64,000 nucleotides of DNA from Dactylosporangium sp040605635 (lineage in GTDB: Bacteria; Actinomycetota; Actinomycetes; Mycobacteriales; Micromonosporaceae): NCBI RefSeq assembly GCF_040605635.1, contig NZ_JBEXDG010000004.1, forward strand, positions 256,394-320,393. Direction: 5' to 3'. Both the position numbers and the translations under genes were made by a program. Each line of letters begins with the position of its first letter. Position 1 is the first letter of the stretch. Of this stretch, positions 1 to 8,331 are shown in pieces. The notes under the pieces are model-generated. The model did not search any database. It worked only from the letters and a program-made list of their open reading frames with translations, and was not told the DNA's origin.

Positions 1-1
1 C

Positions 2-1867
2 CACGAGGCCTTCGAGGAGGGCGGCTTCCGCACGGTGCTGTGCGCGACCGGCGCCGACGCGCTCGCCGCGTTCGACGCCGAACAGTTCGACGTCGCGCTC
101 TTCGACGTGCTGCTGCCCGACGCCGACGGGGTCGAGCTGCTGCGCGGGCTGCGCGCCCACCCCCGCCACGCCGGGGTGATCGCGCTGCTGCTGTCCAGCG
201 AGGCGGAGGTCAGCGACCGGCTGCGCGGGCTGCGGCACGGCGCCGACGACTACGTCGGCAAGCCCTACGACGCGCACGCCGTCGTCGCCCGCAGCCGGGA
301 GCTGCTGCAGCGCGGCGCCGACGCGCCCGCCGAACGCTCGGTGCTGGTCATCGACGACAGCCTCACGTTCCGCGAGGAGCTGCGGGACCTGCTCTCCGAC
401 GCCGGCTACGAGGTCCTGCTCGCGGTCAGCGGCGAGGAGGGGCTGCGGGTCGCCGCGGCCCGCCCGCCCAGCGCGATCGTCGTCGACGGGGTCCTGCCCG
501 GCATCGACGGCGCGACCGTCATCCGCCGGGTCCGGCTCGACGCGACCCTGCGCAACGTGCCGTGCCTGCTGCTGACCGCCTCCGACGACTACGCGACCGA
601 GCTGCAGATCCTCGACGCCGGCGCGGACGCGTTCGTGCGCAAGCAGGAGAACCTCGCGGTGGTCCTGGCGAAGCTCGCCGCGGTGCTGCGCAAGAGCACC
701 GCCACCCCGCTGCCGCCCGCCGGCCCGTTCCACGGTCAGGTCAAGGTGCTCCTCGTCGACCCCGACCGGGGATTCCTGGACCGGGCCGCGGAACAGCTGC
801 GGGAGGAGGGCTACGAGCCGGTCGCCGCGCCCGACGCCGACGACGCCCTCGCGATGCTCGCCGTGCAGCCCGCCGGCTGCGTCGTGCTGGCCGTCGACGA
901 CACCGGCGGCCTCGAGCTGTGCTCCCGCATCCGGTCGGTGCCGGGCCTGCGGGACATGCCGGTCATCGGGCTCGGCGGCGGCGACCTGCTGCTGGACTGC
1001 CTCGCCGCCGGCGCCGACGACTACGTGCGCCGCGACGACGGGGTGAGCACGCTGCGCGCGCACATCCGTGCCCACATCCGCCGGCAGCAGCTGCACGAGC
1101 AGAACCGGCGGATCCGTGACGAGCTCGTGCGCCGCGAGCTGGAGGCCGCCGAGGAGCGCGCCGCCCGGCAGGTCGCCGAGACCCGCGCCGAGCTCGTCGA
1201 GGAGCTCGAGTGGCGCAACCGGGAGCTGGAGGCGTTCAGCGGCTCCGTCTCGCACGACCTGCGCTCGCCGCTGCAGACGATCCTCAGCTTCAGCGAGCTG
1301 CTGATGGAGGAGCAGACCGGCAACGAGCCCGGCGACCTGGCGCTGCGCATCCACAAGGCGGCCCTGCGGATGAACGCGCTCATCGACGCGCTGCTGCAGC
1401 TGGCCGGCGCCAACCGGGGCCAGATCCAGCGCAGCGACGTGGACCTGTCGGCGGTCGCCGTCGACGTCGTGGAGGAGCTGCGCCAGCGCGACCCGGAGCG
1501 CGACGTGGAGGTCGGCATCCAGCCCAGGATGCGGGCCTCCTGCGACGGTGAGCTGGTCCGCGCGGTCCTGATGAACCTCGTCGGCAACGCGTGGAAGTTC
1601 ACCGGCCGGACCCTGCGGGCGCGGATCGAGATCGGCTGCTCGCCGCAGGCGTTCTACGTCCGCGACAACGGCGCCGGGTTCCCCGCCGACCGCGCCGACC
1701 AGCTCTTCCGCCCGTTCGGCAGGCTGCACTCCAGCAGCGACTTCCCCGGCACGGGCATCGGACTGACCACCGTGCAGCGCATCGTCGACCGGCACGGCGG
1801 CCGGGTGTGGGCGCAGAGCGAGCCGGGCCGCGGCGCCACGTTCTCCTTCACGCTCCCGGAAGGGTAG
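2..1867 (+). CDS. Hybrid sensor kinase with three receiver domains (5' end outside window)
   Basis: The frame is open to the left edge, so the true start lies outside; the first visible residues already belong to a receiver domain. In order: REC1 (phospho-acceptor Asp in FDVLLPDADG), REC2 (about residues 110-225; Asp in VVDGVLPGIDG), REC3 (about 240-350; VDDTGG, conserved ADDYVRR end), a charged coiled coil, a HisKA dimerisation helix with H-box SVSHDLRSP, and a HATPase domain with N box NAWKFTG, DNGAGF and GTGIGLTTV. Stacked receivers before a kinase are typical of cytoplasmic multi-input phosphorelay hubs. No membrane segment is visible. The output partner cannot be told from this window; the next gene is a sigma factor 24 bases downstream, which may be regulated separately. 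Confidence 0.9.
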   Translation, partial: HEAFEEGGFRTVLCATGADALAAFDAEQFDVALFDVLLPDADGVELLRGLRAHPRHAGVIALLLSSEAEVSDRLRGLRHGADDYVGKPYDAHAVVARSRELLQRGADAPAERSVLVIDDSLTFREELRDLLSDAGYEVLLAVSGEEGLRVAAARPPSAIVVDGVLPGIDGATVIRRVRLDATLRNVPCLLLTASDDYATELQILDAGADAFVRKQENLAVVLAKLAAVLRKSTATPLPPAGPFHGQVKVLLVDPDRGFLDRAAEQLREEGYEPVAAPDADDALAMLAVQPAGCVVLAVDDTGGLELCSRIRSVPGLRDMPVIGLGGGDLLLDCLAAGADDYVRRDDGVSTLRAHIRAHIRRQQLHEQNRRIRDELVRRELEAAEERAARQVAETRAELVEELEWRNRELEAFSGSVSHDLRSPLQTILSFSELLMEEQTGNEPGDLALRIHKAALRMNALIDALLQLAGANRGQIQRSDVDLSAVAVDVVEELRQRDPERDVEVGIQPRMRASCDGELVRAVLMNLVGNAWKFTGRTLRARIEIGCSPQAFYVRDNGAGFPADRADQLFRPFGRLHSSSDFPGTGIGLTTVQRIVDRHGGRVWAQSEPGRGATFSFTLPEG

Positions 1868-1890
1868 AACCTTTCCGCCCGCTGGCGAGT

Positions 1891-2421
1891 ATGGAGAGCA
1901 TGCCCGAGAACGGCGACGAACAGTTCGTCAGCTTCATGCACGCCGGCGCGGCCCGGCTGTACCGCGTGGCGTACCTGCTCGCGGGGGACGCGGCACAGGC
2001 CGAGGAGCTGACCCAGCAGGCGCTGGTGCGCACCTACACCGCCTGGTCGCGCATCGAGGGCGGCGACGCCTACGGCTACGCCCGGCGGATCCTGGTGAAC
2101 CTGCACAACGACTGGTGGCGCCGGCGCTTCCTGCGGGAGCGGCCCATGGCCGACGTGCCGGATCCCGTCCGCCGGGCCGAGCGGGACCCGGCGGACGGGA
2201 TCGCCGCCCGGGAGAGCGTCGCGCAGGCCCTGCAACGGCTGACCCGGCGGGAACGCGCCGTCGTCGTCTGCCGCTACTACCTGGACCTCACCGAGCAGCA
2301 GACCGCCGACGAGCTCGGCGTCGCCGTCGGCACGGTCAAGAGCACCAACGCCCGGGCACTGCAGAAGCTGCGGATCGACCCCCGCCTCGACCCGGCGTAC
2401 GAGACGAAGGAGGCGCGGTGA
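1891..2421 (+). CDS. SigE-family (ECF-like) RNA polymerase sigma factor
   Basis: A 176-residue sigma factor with only regions 2 and 4. Region 2 is seen around AEELTQQALVRTYTAW (residues about 35-55) and the -10 binding helix near RRILVNLHNDWWRRR; region 4 is the helix-turn-helix YLDLTEQQTADELGVAVGTV near the C-terminus. The N-terminus (MPENGDEQFVSFM) fits the actinobacterial SigE-like family with start at 1891 or the in-frame ATG at 1900; neither has a strong ribosome site. Its stop overlaps the start of the next gene (TGATG at 2419-2423), so the downstream membrane protein is translationally coupled and is the likely partner or anti-sigma factor. Confidence 0.9.
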   Translation: MESMPENGDEQFVSFMHAGAARLYRVAYLLAGDAAQAEELTQQALVRTYTAWSRIEGGDAYGYARRILVNLHNDWWRRRFLRERPMADVPDPVRRAERDPADGIAARESVAQALQRLTRRERAVVVCRYYLDLTEQQTADELGVAVGTVKSTNARALQKLRIDPRLDPAYETKEAR

Positions 2422-3587
2422 TGCGCAGCATCGAGGAGCTCCGCCGGGCGATGCGGGACGAGACCGCCGACCTCGCGCCCGGGGTGACGTTCGCGCAGGT
2501 GCGGCAGCGGGCCCGGCGGCGGCGTTTCGCGGGACTGTTCGCGTTCGCCGCAGGTGTACTGGTGCCGATCGGCGCGACGATGACGGTCCTCTCCGCGGGG
2601 CCGGGCGGGCCGTCCCCCCTCCCGCCGCCGCCGTCGAACGTCGCGCCCGTCATGACGCCCCTGCCGGTGCCCGACCTCTCCGAGGCCGTACGGACCGGCA
2701 TCGCCTACGGCCCGGACGAGGAGTTCTTCATCGCCGCCACCGGCGACGACATGAACGGCGTGCCCGCCGGCTTCTACAACGCCGCGACGGGGCAGTTCCG
2801 CCGGCTGGAGCTCGGCCTCATGACGCCGGAGCCCGGCCAGTTCTCCGTGATCGGGGAGTTCGAGGACCGCCACGGCGGCATCGTCGACTACGGCGTGGTC
2901 CGCGGCGCCGGCCTCCGCGTCGAGGTCACCGCCGACGGGCAGCGCGTCGACGCGACCAGCACCGAGCTGCCCGGCCTGCCCGGGGCGACGGTGTTCTGGG
3001 CCCGGCGCGCCGGGATCGCGGTCGGGCCGACCGGCGCCGTCGGCGGGCCCAGCCCCGACCTCGCCTTCACCGCCCGCGACGCCGCCGGCACCGTCGTCGC
3101 GACCGGCGGCTACGTCCAGCGCACCGACGGCCAGCTCGTCATCGCCGACACCTCCGTGCAGATCGGCGACCTGATGCCGACCGGCGTCATCCTCGCCGAC
3201 GGCGGCAAGCTCGTGCTGTGGTTCAGCGGCGACGACCGCGGCACCAGCCTCCTCGCCGGCAGCGTCCACGGGGCCGGCGCACCCACCGAGCTGCGCGGCC
3301 TGGGCCGCTACGCCCGCCCGCCGTTCGACATCGGGTTCTACGGCGGCCGCCAGGAGTTCGACCAGCCCGGCGGCACGAAGGTCGTCCTGCTCACCTACGT
3401 CGGCCCGGCCACCGAGGTCACCCTGACGGCACCCACGTCGACCGGCCACGGCTCCGTCCGCTGGAGCGCCCACCCGCAACTGCGCATCGCCTGGATCGCC
3501 GGGGTCGCTGCCCAGGACACCGCGAACGTCACCGGCGTCGCCAAGGACGCGCGGGGCACCGTCATCGGCACCAGCGAGGGCCGCTGA
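2421..3587 (+). CDS. Membrane-anchored protein coupled to sigma factor, possible anti-sigma/sensor
   Basis: 388 residues. The start is set by overlap with the sigma factor stop and by the GAAGGAGG ribosome site at 2406-2413. The first ~45 residues are cytoplasmic (basic RQRARRRRF), followed by one membrane segment (about 47-65) and a large extracytoplasmic domain rich in beta-strand-like stretches, with no obvious enzyme motif. The zinc-binding HxxxCxxC motif of ZAS anti-sigma factors is absent, so an anti-sigma role rests on gene order alone. Such one-TM proteins behind SigE-family factors are common in Actinobacteria. The ligand is unknown. Confidence 0.7.
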   Translation: MRSIEELRRAMRDETADLAPGVTFAQVRQRARRRRFAGLFAFAAGVLVPIGATMTVLSAGPGGPSPLPPPPSNVAPVMTPLPVPDLSEAVRTGIAYGPDEEFFIAATGDDMNGVPAGFYNAATGQFRRLELGLMTPEPGQFSVIGEFEDRHGGIVDYGVVRGAGLRVEVTADGQRVDATSTELPGLPGATVFWARRAGIAVGPTGAVGGPSPDLAFTARDAAGTVVATGGYVQRTDGQLVIADTSVQIGDLMPTGVILADGGKLVLWFSGDDRGTSLLAGSVHGAGAPTELRGLGRYARPPFDIGFYGGRQEFDQPGGTKVVLLTYVGPATEVTLTAPTSTGHGSVRWSAHPQLRIAWIAGVAAQDTANVTGVAKDARGTVIGTSEGR

Positions 3588-3593
3588 CGCGGC

Positions 3594-4085
3594 CTACACG
3601 ATCCGGGCGAGGAAGGCCGCCAGCTTGCCGCGGGTCCGCTCGACCTTCTCCTGCACGCTCAGCGTCTCTCTCGGGCCGCCGCCGGCGTCCGGGGTGCGCA
3701 GCCCGCGCACGTACAGCGAGCAGGCCAGATCCGTGCAGATGTAGGAGCCGACGGAGTCACCGCGCCGTCCGGCCTCGCCCGCGCGGCGGCCGGTCATCAG
3801 CGAGACGCCGGTGCCGGGATGGGTCGTCAGGCACAGCGAGCACATGTTGCGGTGCAGGAAGCCGCGCTGCTGCGTCGCGATGCGCAGCGTGATGCCCACG
3901 AGCTCGTCGCCGGCGGGTGCCACGAGATAGGCGCGGTCCAGGGTGCCGGGGTCGCGCCAGCCGAGGAAGTCGAGGTCGGGCCACGGCCGTTCGGCAAGGT
4001 CGCGGGGGAGCGCGATGCGTTTCGCCTCGCCCTTGGAGCAGTTGACGAAGGACGCGCGGATGTCGGGCTCGCTCAGTGGTCTCAC
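3594..4085 (-). CDS. FBP-domain protein (elongation-factor-G-binding / fusidic-acid-resistance-like)
   Basis: About 163 residues from the GTG at 4085 (VRPLSEPDIRASF). The sequence follows the FBP family: N-terminal FVNCSKGEAKRI, then DLDFLGWRDP, and a C-terminal treble-clef zinc site made of MCSLC and a second CTDLAC pair. Proteins of this family bind EF-G and release it from fusidic-acid-stalled ribosomes in Gram-positive bacteria. The gene ends 7 bases from the converging membrane-protein gene and starts 55 bases from a divergent TetR gene, with an inverted repeat between them. The start is uncertain because the frame stays open further upstream into the TetR gene; homology begins at this GTG. 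Confidence 0.8.
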   Translation of the reverse strand: MRPLSEPDIRASFVNCSKGEAKRIALPRDLAERPWPDLDFLGWRDPGTLDRAYLVAPAGDELVGITLRIATQQRGFLHRNMCSLCLTTHPGTGVSLMTGRRAGEAGRRGDSVGSYICTDLACSLYVRGLRTPDAGGGPRETLSVQEKVERTRGKLAAFLARIV

Positions 4086-4111
4086 GCCGCCGACGGTACC
4101 GACGCCTAATG

Positions 4112-4142
4112 ACCCTAGGCAAATGACTATTGTGGCTAGGGT
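4112..4142. promoter_or_regulatory. Inverted repeat ACCCTAG / CTAGGGT, candidate TetR operator
   Basis: Perfect 7-bp arms at 4112-4118 and 4136-4142 in the 55-bp divergent region between the FBP gene and the tetR gene. The left arm also lies in a CCTAGG palindrome. The position over the tetR start suggests autoregulation and control of the divergent gene. This is inferred from position and symmetry only. Confidence 0.5.
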
Positions 4143-4701
4143 GAAACGTGTGGGACTCACGGCCGACCTCGTCACCCGGGCCGCCGCGGACCTCGCCGAC
4201 GAGGTCGGCCTGGCCGGCGTGACCGTGTCGGCGGTCGCGCGGCACTTCGGGGTCAAGGACGCCAGCCTCTACTCGCACGTGCGGGGGCTGCGGGACCTGC
4301 GGCAGCGCATCGCGCTCCTGGCCGCCACGGAGTTCGCCGACCTGCTCGGGCCGGCGGTCGCGGGGCGGGCCGGCCGGGACGCCCTCGTCGCGTTCGCCGA
4401 CGCCTACCGCGGCTACGCCAGGGCGCATCCGGGGCGTTACGCGGCGATGCAGGAGCCCGTCGAGGCGGCCGGATCGCACCGCGGGGTCGATCTCACGTAC
4501 GGGATGCTGCGCGGCTACGGCCTGGCGGAGCCCGACGCCACCGACGCGGTCCGGCTCCTGCGCAGCACGCTGCACGGCTTCGTGGACCTGGAGCGCCGTG
4601 GCGGCTTCAACGACCCGCGCGACGTCGAGGTCTCCTGGCGCCGCGCCGTCGCCGCCGTGCACCTCGCGCTGGTCCACTGGCGGGAAGCGCTCTCAGAATA
4701 A
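4141..4701 (+). CDS. TetR-family transcriptional regulator with WHG-type C-terminal domain
   Basis: 186 residues from GTG 4141 (VKRVGLTADLVTRAAADLAD); an upstream ATG at 4123 is in frame, but family similarity begins at 4141. The helix-turn-helix is VTVSAVARHFGVKDASLYSHV, typical of the TetR subgroup whose C-terminal ligand domain carries a WHG-like motif (here LHGFVDLERRGGF). The gene is divergent from the FBP gene with an inverted repeat over its start. It is followed by a 124-bp region with two further palindromes before the glucanase gene; whether this TetR binds either of them is unknown. Confidence 0.88.
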   Translation: MKRVGLTADLVTRAAADLADEVGLAGVTVSAVARHFGVKDASLYSHVRGLRDLRQRIALLAATEFADLLGPAVAGRAGRDALVAFADAYRGYARAHPGRYAAMQEPVEAAGSHRGVDLTYGMLRGYGLAEPDATDAVRLLRSTLHGFVDLERRGGFNDPRDVEVSWRRAVAAVHLALVHWREALSE

Positions 4702-4724
4702 AACCCCAGCTCACAGCGATACTT

Positions 4725-4736
4725 GAGAGCGCTCTC
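4725..4736. promoter_or_regulatory. CebR/LacI-type operator GAGAGCGCTCTC
   Basis: Perfect 12-bp palindrome, 89 bp upstream of the GH81 gene. It matches the AGCGCT-centred core of actinobacterial LacI-family operators that repress polysaccharidase genes (known CebR/CelR consensus TGGGAGCGCTCCCA). The GAGAGC half-sites differ from the cellobiose consensus, as expected for a regulator sensing another oligosaccharide. The regulator gene is not in the window. Confidence 0.65.
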
Positions 4737-4742
4737 TGAAGT

Positions 4743-4761
4743 TGACCATTGACAATGGTCA
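4743..4761. promoter_or_regulatory. Perfect 19-bp palindrome TGACCATTGACAATGGTCA
   Basis: Two 9-bp arms around a single A, six bp after the AGCGCT-type operator and 64 bp before the GH81 start. Odd-centred palindromes of this length usually bind a dimeric regulator. A TTGACA hexamer (4750-4755) lies in its middle and could be a -35 element, but no good -10 box was found 16-18 bp later. Confidence 0.6.
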
Positions 4762-4825
4762 GAGGCGTTGCCCAAAATCACCAGGGACCCAAGAAGCCGC
4801 CCACTTCTGATCGGAGTCCTACCCG

Positions 4826-7756
4826 ATGCGCCTTACCCGAGGCCGACCCTGGTTCGCCGGTGCCGCCGCGCTCGCGCTCGTCAGCACCGCGGTCACCTTC
4901 CTCGCCCTGCAGAGCGCCGACGCGGCAACGCTCGGCTCCGGTAGCTACGCCACCACCCGCCCCGCAGGTCAGGCCCCGCCGGCCGGCTGCGGATCGATCG
5001 GCACCAACCCCCGGCAGTGGGTCACCGCCAACGCCCCGACCGGCGCGGTGCCCACCAACGACTGGTGGTCCTCGCTGCTGTTCAAGAAGTTCGACTGCAG
5101 CTACTCCGAGCCGCTCAACGCGCACCCGATGGCGTTCAAGCCGGCCAACAACGGGCTCGGCGTCAGCTACACGACCGAGGCCGCCATCTCCGGCACCGCC
5201 ACCGGCGTGGGGGAGTACCACTACCCGTACACGACGGAGTTCACCCTCGGCGTCTCGGGCCTCAACTCCCCGGACACCAAGGTCGACGGCTGGACCGACT
5301 GGACGGTGACGCCCTACTGGTCCGACGGCGCCCGCACCCTGCGCGCCACCATCGGCCACGGCCTGCCGTTCGTCTACGCCCGCACCAGCGGCGGCAACGC
5401 CCAGCTGACGTTCGGCGGCGCGCCGGCGGTGTGGAGCAACAGCGGCGCCCGGATCGGCTTCACCGTCCGCGGCCACGACTACGTCGCCTACGCCCCGACC
5501 GGGGCCACCTGGACCGTCAGCGGCAACAACATCACCTCGACGCTGGCCGGCAAGGACTACTACTCGGTGGCGCTGCTGCCGACGACGCCGTCCACGCCCG
5601 CCGCCGACCGGACCGCCCTGGCCAACACGTACGGCACTTACGCGCACAACCACGTGACCGGCACCAACGTCAGCTGGGCGTACAACGCCGGCACCAGCAC
5701 GGTCAACGCGACCTACGCCTTCACCACCACGGCCCGCGAGGGCAGCGGCAGCGGCACCGTCGTGTCGCTCTACCCGCACCAGTGGAAGAACCTCACCGGC
5801 GCCACCCCGATCGCGCAGACCTACGTCTCGGCGCGGGGGCCGATGAAGAGCCTCACCGGCGTCTCGTCGTTCACCACCGGCACGAAGTATCAGGGTGTAC
5901 TGCCGGAGATCCCCGCGGTCGCCGACAGCAGCGGGGCCGACCTGGCCACGCTCGGCGGTTACCTCGACCAGGCCGCCACCGGCGACCCCCTGGCAGGTTT
6001 CGGCGACGACACCTACTGGACCGGCAAGGGCGTCGGCCGCGCCGCGCGCCTGGCCGAGATCGCCGACCAGCTCGGCCGCACCGCGCAGCGCGACGCGCTG
6101 CTGGCCGCGATCCGGACCCGGCTCACCAACTGGTTCACCGCCAGCCCCGGTGAGGCGACCCGGCTGTTCGTCTACGACGCCAACTGGGGCACCCTGATCG
6201 GCTACCCGGCCTCGTACGGCTCCGACAGCGAGCTCAACGACCACCACTTCCACTACGGCTACTACATCGCCGCGGCCGCGACCCTGGCGAAGTTCGACCC
6301 CGCCTGGGCCGCCAGCAACGCCTACGGCAGCATGGTCAACCTGCTCATCCGCGACGCCAACAACCCCGACCGCAACGACGCGATGTTCCCGTTCCTGCGG
6401 GACTTCGACATCTACGCCGGTCACGACTGGGCCTCCGGCCACGGTGCCTTCGGCGCCGGCAACAACCAGGAGTCCTCGTCGGAGGGCATGAACTTCGCCA
6501 ACGCCCTCATCCAGTGGGGCCAGGCGACCGGCAACACCGCGATCCGCGACGCCGGCCTGTACATCTACACCACCCAGGCGCAGGCGATCCAGGAGTACTG
6601 GTTCGACTCGTCCAACCAGAACTTCCCGGCCACGTTCGCGCACAACACGGTCGGCATGGTCTGGGGCGACGGCGGCGCGTACGCCACCTGGTTCTCCGCC
6701 GAGCCGGAGATGATCCAGGGCATCAACATGCTGCCGATCACCGGCGGCTCGCTGTACATGGGCTACAAGCCGGCCTACAACAGCGTCAACTGGAACGAGA
6801 TGGTCACCAACAACGGCGGCCCGCCGACCGTCTGGCAGGACGTCCTGTGGTCCTTCCAGGCCCTCGGCAACGGCGACACCGCCCTGGCGAACTTCCGGGC
6901 CAACACCGGCTACACCCCGGAGGAGGGCGAGAGCAAGGCGCACACGTTCCACTGGCTGCGCAACCTCGCCGCGCTCGGCCAGGTCGACACGTCCGTCACG
7001 GCGAACACGCCGCTCTACGCGGTGTTCACCAAGAACGGCGCGAAGACCTACGTGGCGTCGAACCTGACCGGCTCGCCGCTCACCGTGACGTTCTCCGACG
7101 GCCGGACGCTGACCGTGCCCGCCGGCAAGACCGCCACGACCGGCGCGTACACCTGGGTCGGCGGCGGCGGGACCAGCAACCCGCCGACGTCACAGCCCCC
7201 GACGTCGCAACCGCCGTCGTCGCAGCCGCCCTCCTCGCCGCCGCCGTCGTCGCAGCCCCCGGTCGGGTCGAACCTGTTCTACCTGCGCAGCGGGCCGGCG
7301 CTCAACACGGCCGCCGGGACGGCCGCGGGCACCCAGTCGGTCAGCGCCGCCAACGGCAACTACGACGGCACGCCGCACAACCCGGTCATCTACACCAAGT
7401 GCGGCATCACCGGCAGCACCAACGGCGCGGCGACGGCGTTCACGCTGCACGTCGACGCCGGGAGCACCGTCGGGCAGGGCATCCAGGCCCGGGTGTCGTA
7501 CGACCTCACCAACAACGGCAGCTACGAGCGGGTGGAGACCTACCGGTACTTCGCCACCGACCCGGTGCCGGGGACTGAGGCGTACACGTCTGCGGTCGGC
7601 CTGTCCTCCTCGACCGGCAGCCTCGGTGCGATGAGCAACGGCTGTGTCCGCCTGGAGGTCTGGAACGCGATCGGCAACGCGGCCACCACGGTCCGCATCG
7701 ACGCCTCCGCCGCCAACGGCAACCAGTCGACGCTGCGGATCCCGTACAACGTCTGA
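4826..7756 (+). CDS. Secreted GH81 endo-beta-1,3-glucanase with C-terminal glucan-binding module
   Basis: 976 residues. A signal peptide (basic MRLTRGR, hydrophobic core, cleavage near SADA-ATLG, residue ~33) directs export. The GH81 catalytic region spans about 40-745, with PTNDWWSSLLF near the start and the two hallmark stretches ELNDHHFHYGYY (catalytic Asp) and NNQESSSEGM (catalytic Glu region). The enzyme cleaves beta-1,3-glucans such as laminarin, curdlan or fungal wall glucan. A Pro/Ser/Thr linker of PPSSQ-type repeats (about 790-815) leads to a ~160-residue C-terminal domain (YLRSGPALNT, NYDGTPHNPVIYT, RVETYRYFATDPVPG) that resembles CBM56-type beta-1,3-glucan-binding modules. Start: ATG with GGAG nine bases upstream. 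Two palindromic operators precede the gene and a hairpin terminator follows it, so it is a single-gene unit. Confidence 0.93.
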   Translation: MRLTRGRPWFAGAAALALVSTAVTFLALQSADAATLGSGSYATTRPAGQAPPAGCGSIGTNPRQWVTANAPTGAVPTNDWWSSLLFKKFDCSYSEPLNAHPMAFKPANNGLGVSYTTEAAISGTATGVGEYHYPYTTEFTLGVSGLNSPDTKVDGWTDWTVTPYWSDGARTLRATIGHGLPFVYARTSGGNAQLTFGGAPAVWSNSGARIGFTVRGHDYVAYAPTGATWTVSGNNITSTLAGKDYYSVALLPTTPSTPAADRTALANTYGTYAHNHVTGTNVSWAYNAGTSTVNATYAFTTTAREGSGSGTVVSLYPHQWKNLTGATPIAQTYVSARGPMKSLTGVSSFTTGTKYQGVLPEIPAVADSSGADLATLGGYLDQAATGDPLAGFGDDTYWTGKGVGRAARLAEIADQLGRTAQRDALLAAIRTRLTNWFTASPGEATRLFVYDANWGTLIGYPASYGSDSELNDHHFHYGYYIAAAATLAKFDPAWAASNAYGSMVNLLIRDANNPDRNDAMFPFLRDFDIYAGHDWASGHGAFGAGNNQESSSEGMNFANALIQWGQATGNTAIRDAGLYIYTTQAQAIQEYWFDSSNQNFPATFAHNTVGMVWGDGGAYATWFSAEPEMIQGINMLPITGGSLYMGYKPAYNSVNWNEMVTNNGGPPTVWQDVLWSFQALGNGDTALANFRANTGYTPEEGESKAHTFHWLRNLAALGQVDTSVTANTPLYAVFTKNGAKTYVASNLTGSPLTVTFSDGRTLTVPAGKTATTGAYTWVGGGGTSNPPTSQPPTSQPPSSQPPSSPPPSSQPPVGSNLFYLRSGPALNTAAGTAAGTQSVSAANGNYDGTPHNPVIYTKCGITGSTNGAATAFTLHVDAGSTVGQGIQARVSYDLTNNGSYERVETYRYFATDPVPGTEAYTSAVGLSSSTGSLGAMSNGCVRLEVWNAIGNAATTVRIDASAANGNQSTLRIPYNV

Positions 7757-7769
7757 CCGCTGCTCCAAA

Positions 7770-7801
7770 ACGGGCGGGTCTCCACGTGGAGGCCCGCCCG
7801 T
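7770..7801 (+). terminator. Hairpin terminator after GH81 gene
   Basis: Arms ACGGGCGGGTCTCCA and TGGAGGCCCGCCCGT pair with a single wobble, starting 13 bases after the glucanase stop. There is no U-tract, as usual in GC-rich actinomycetes. Confidence 0.8.
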
Positions 7802-7888
7802 CGGCTTACGAAAGGTCGCGCACGAGTCAGTGCCGGCCCGCCGTATTCTCAGGCTGACCGGCACCGCTGCAGGGATTGCGCTGTTCGT

Positions 7889-8266
7889 CTATGAGGCGGC
7901 GATCGCCGGGCCGTCCTGGACGACGGTCGCCTGGGCGAACGCCGAGTCCAGCTGCGCGCGCAGCGTGTCGAGCTGGTGGAACTCGCTGGAGCTGGCGGAC
8001 TCGGAGCCCTCGGCGGCGAAGACGTGGTCCGTCTCGGCGGCGGAGTGGTCGTACGAGGTGAACTCCGTCTCCTCGTAGTGCGCGCCGCTCGGGTCCGTGT
8101 ACTCGACGTGGCGGCCCTGGTCGAAGCTGGTGGACTCGGCCGAGGCGTGGTCCTGCTCGTACACGCCGAACTGCGACTGGTAGTCCTGCTCGCTCGCGTC
8201 GACCTGCTGCAGCTGCTCGACCTCGGCGTGCTCCTGGCCGGTCTCGATCTCGCCGTACTCGCTCAT
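7889..8266 (-). CDS. Small acidic protein without Lys, Cys or Trp, unknown function
   Basis: 125 residues from ATG 8266, which has AAGGGG at good spacing. Not recognised. About 27 residues are Asp/Glu, only two are Arg, and Lys, Cys and Trp are absent; Gln, His, Ser and Tyr are frequent (EQDYQSQFGVYEQDH). A longer upstream reading would add His/Thr-rich sequence, but the ribosome site supports this start. The C-terminal third (LDTLRAQLDSAFAQATVVQDG) could form one amphipathic helix. There is no signal peptide or membrane segment. It stands alone between the glucanase terminator and the TPR membrane protein. Confidence 0.7.
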   Translation of the reverse strand: MSEYGEIETGQEHAEVEQLQQVDASEQDYQSQFGVYEQDHASAESTSFDQGRHVEYTDPSGAHYEETEFTSYDHSAAETDHVFAAEGSESASSSEFHQLDTLRAQLDSAFAQATVVQDGPAIAAS

Positions 8267-8331
8267 GTCATGGCCCCTTGTATGTGTGTGGTTCGCGGTG
8301 TGTGTGGTTGTTCCTTGCGATGCACAGAACA

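Noticed and set aside
4778..6952. 724-codon open frame antisense to the GH81 gene
   Set aside because: Val/Gly/Arg-rich translation without motifs; typical antisense shadow of a GC-rich gene whose sense strand is an unmistakable GH81 enzyme.
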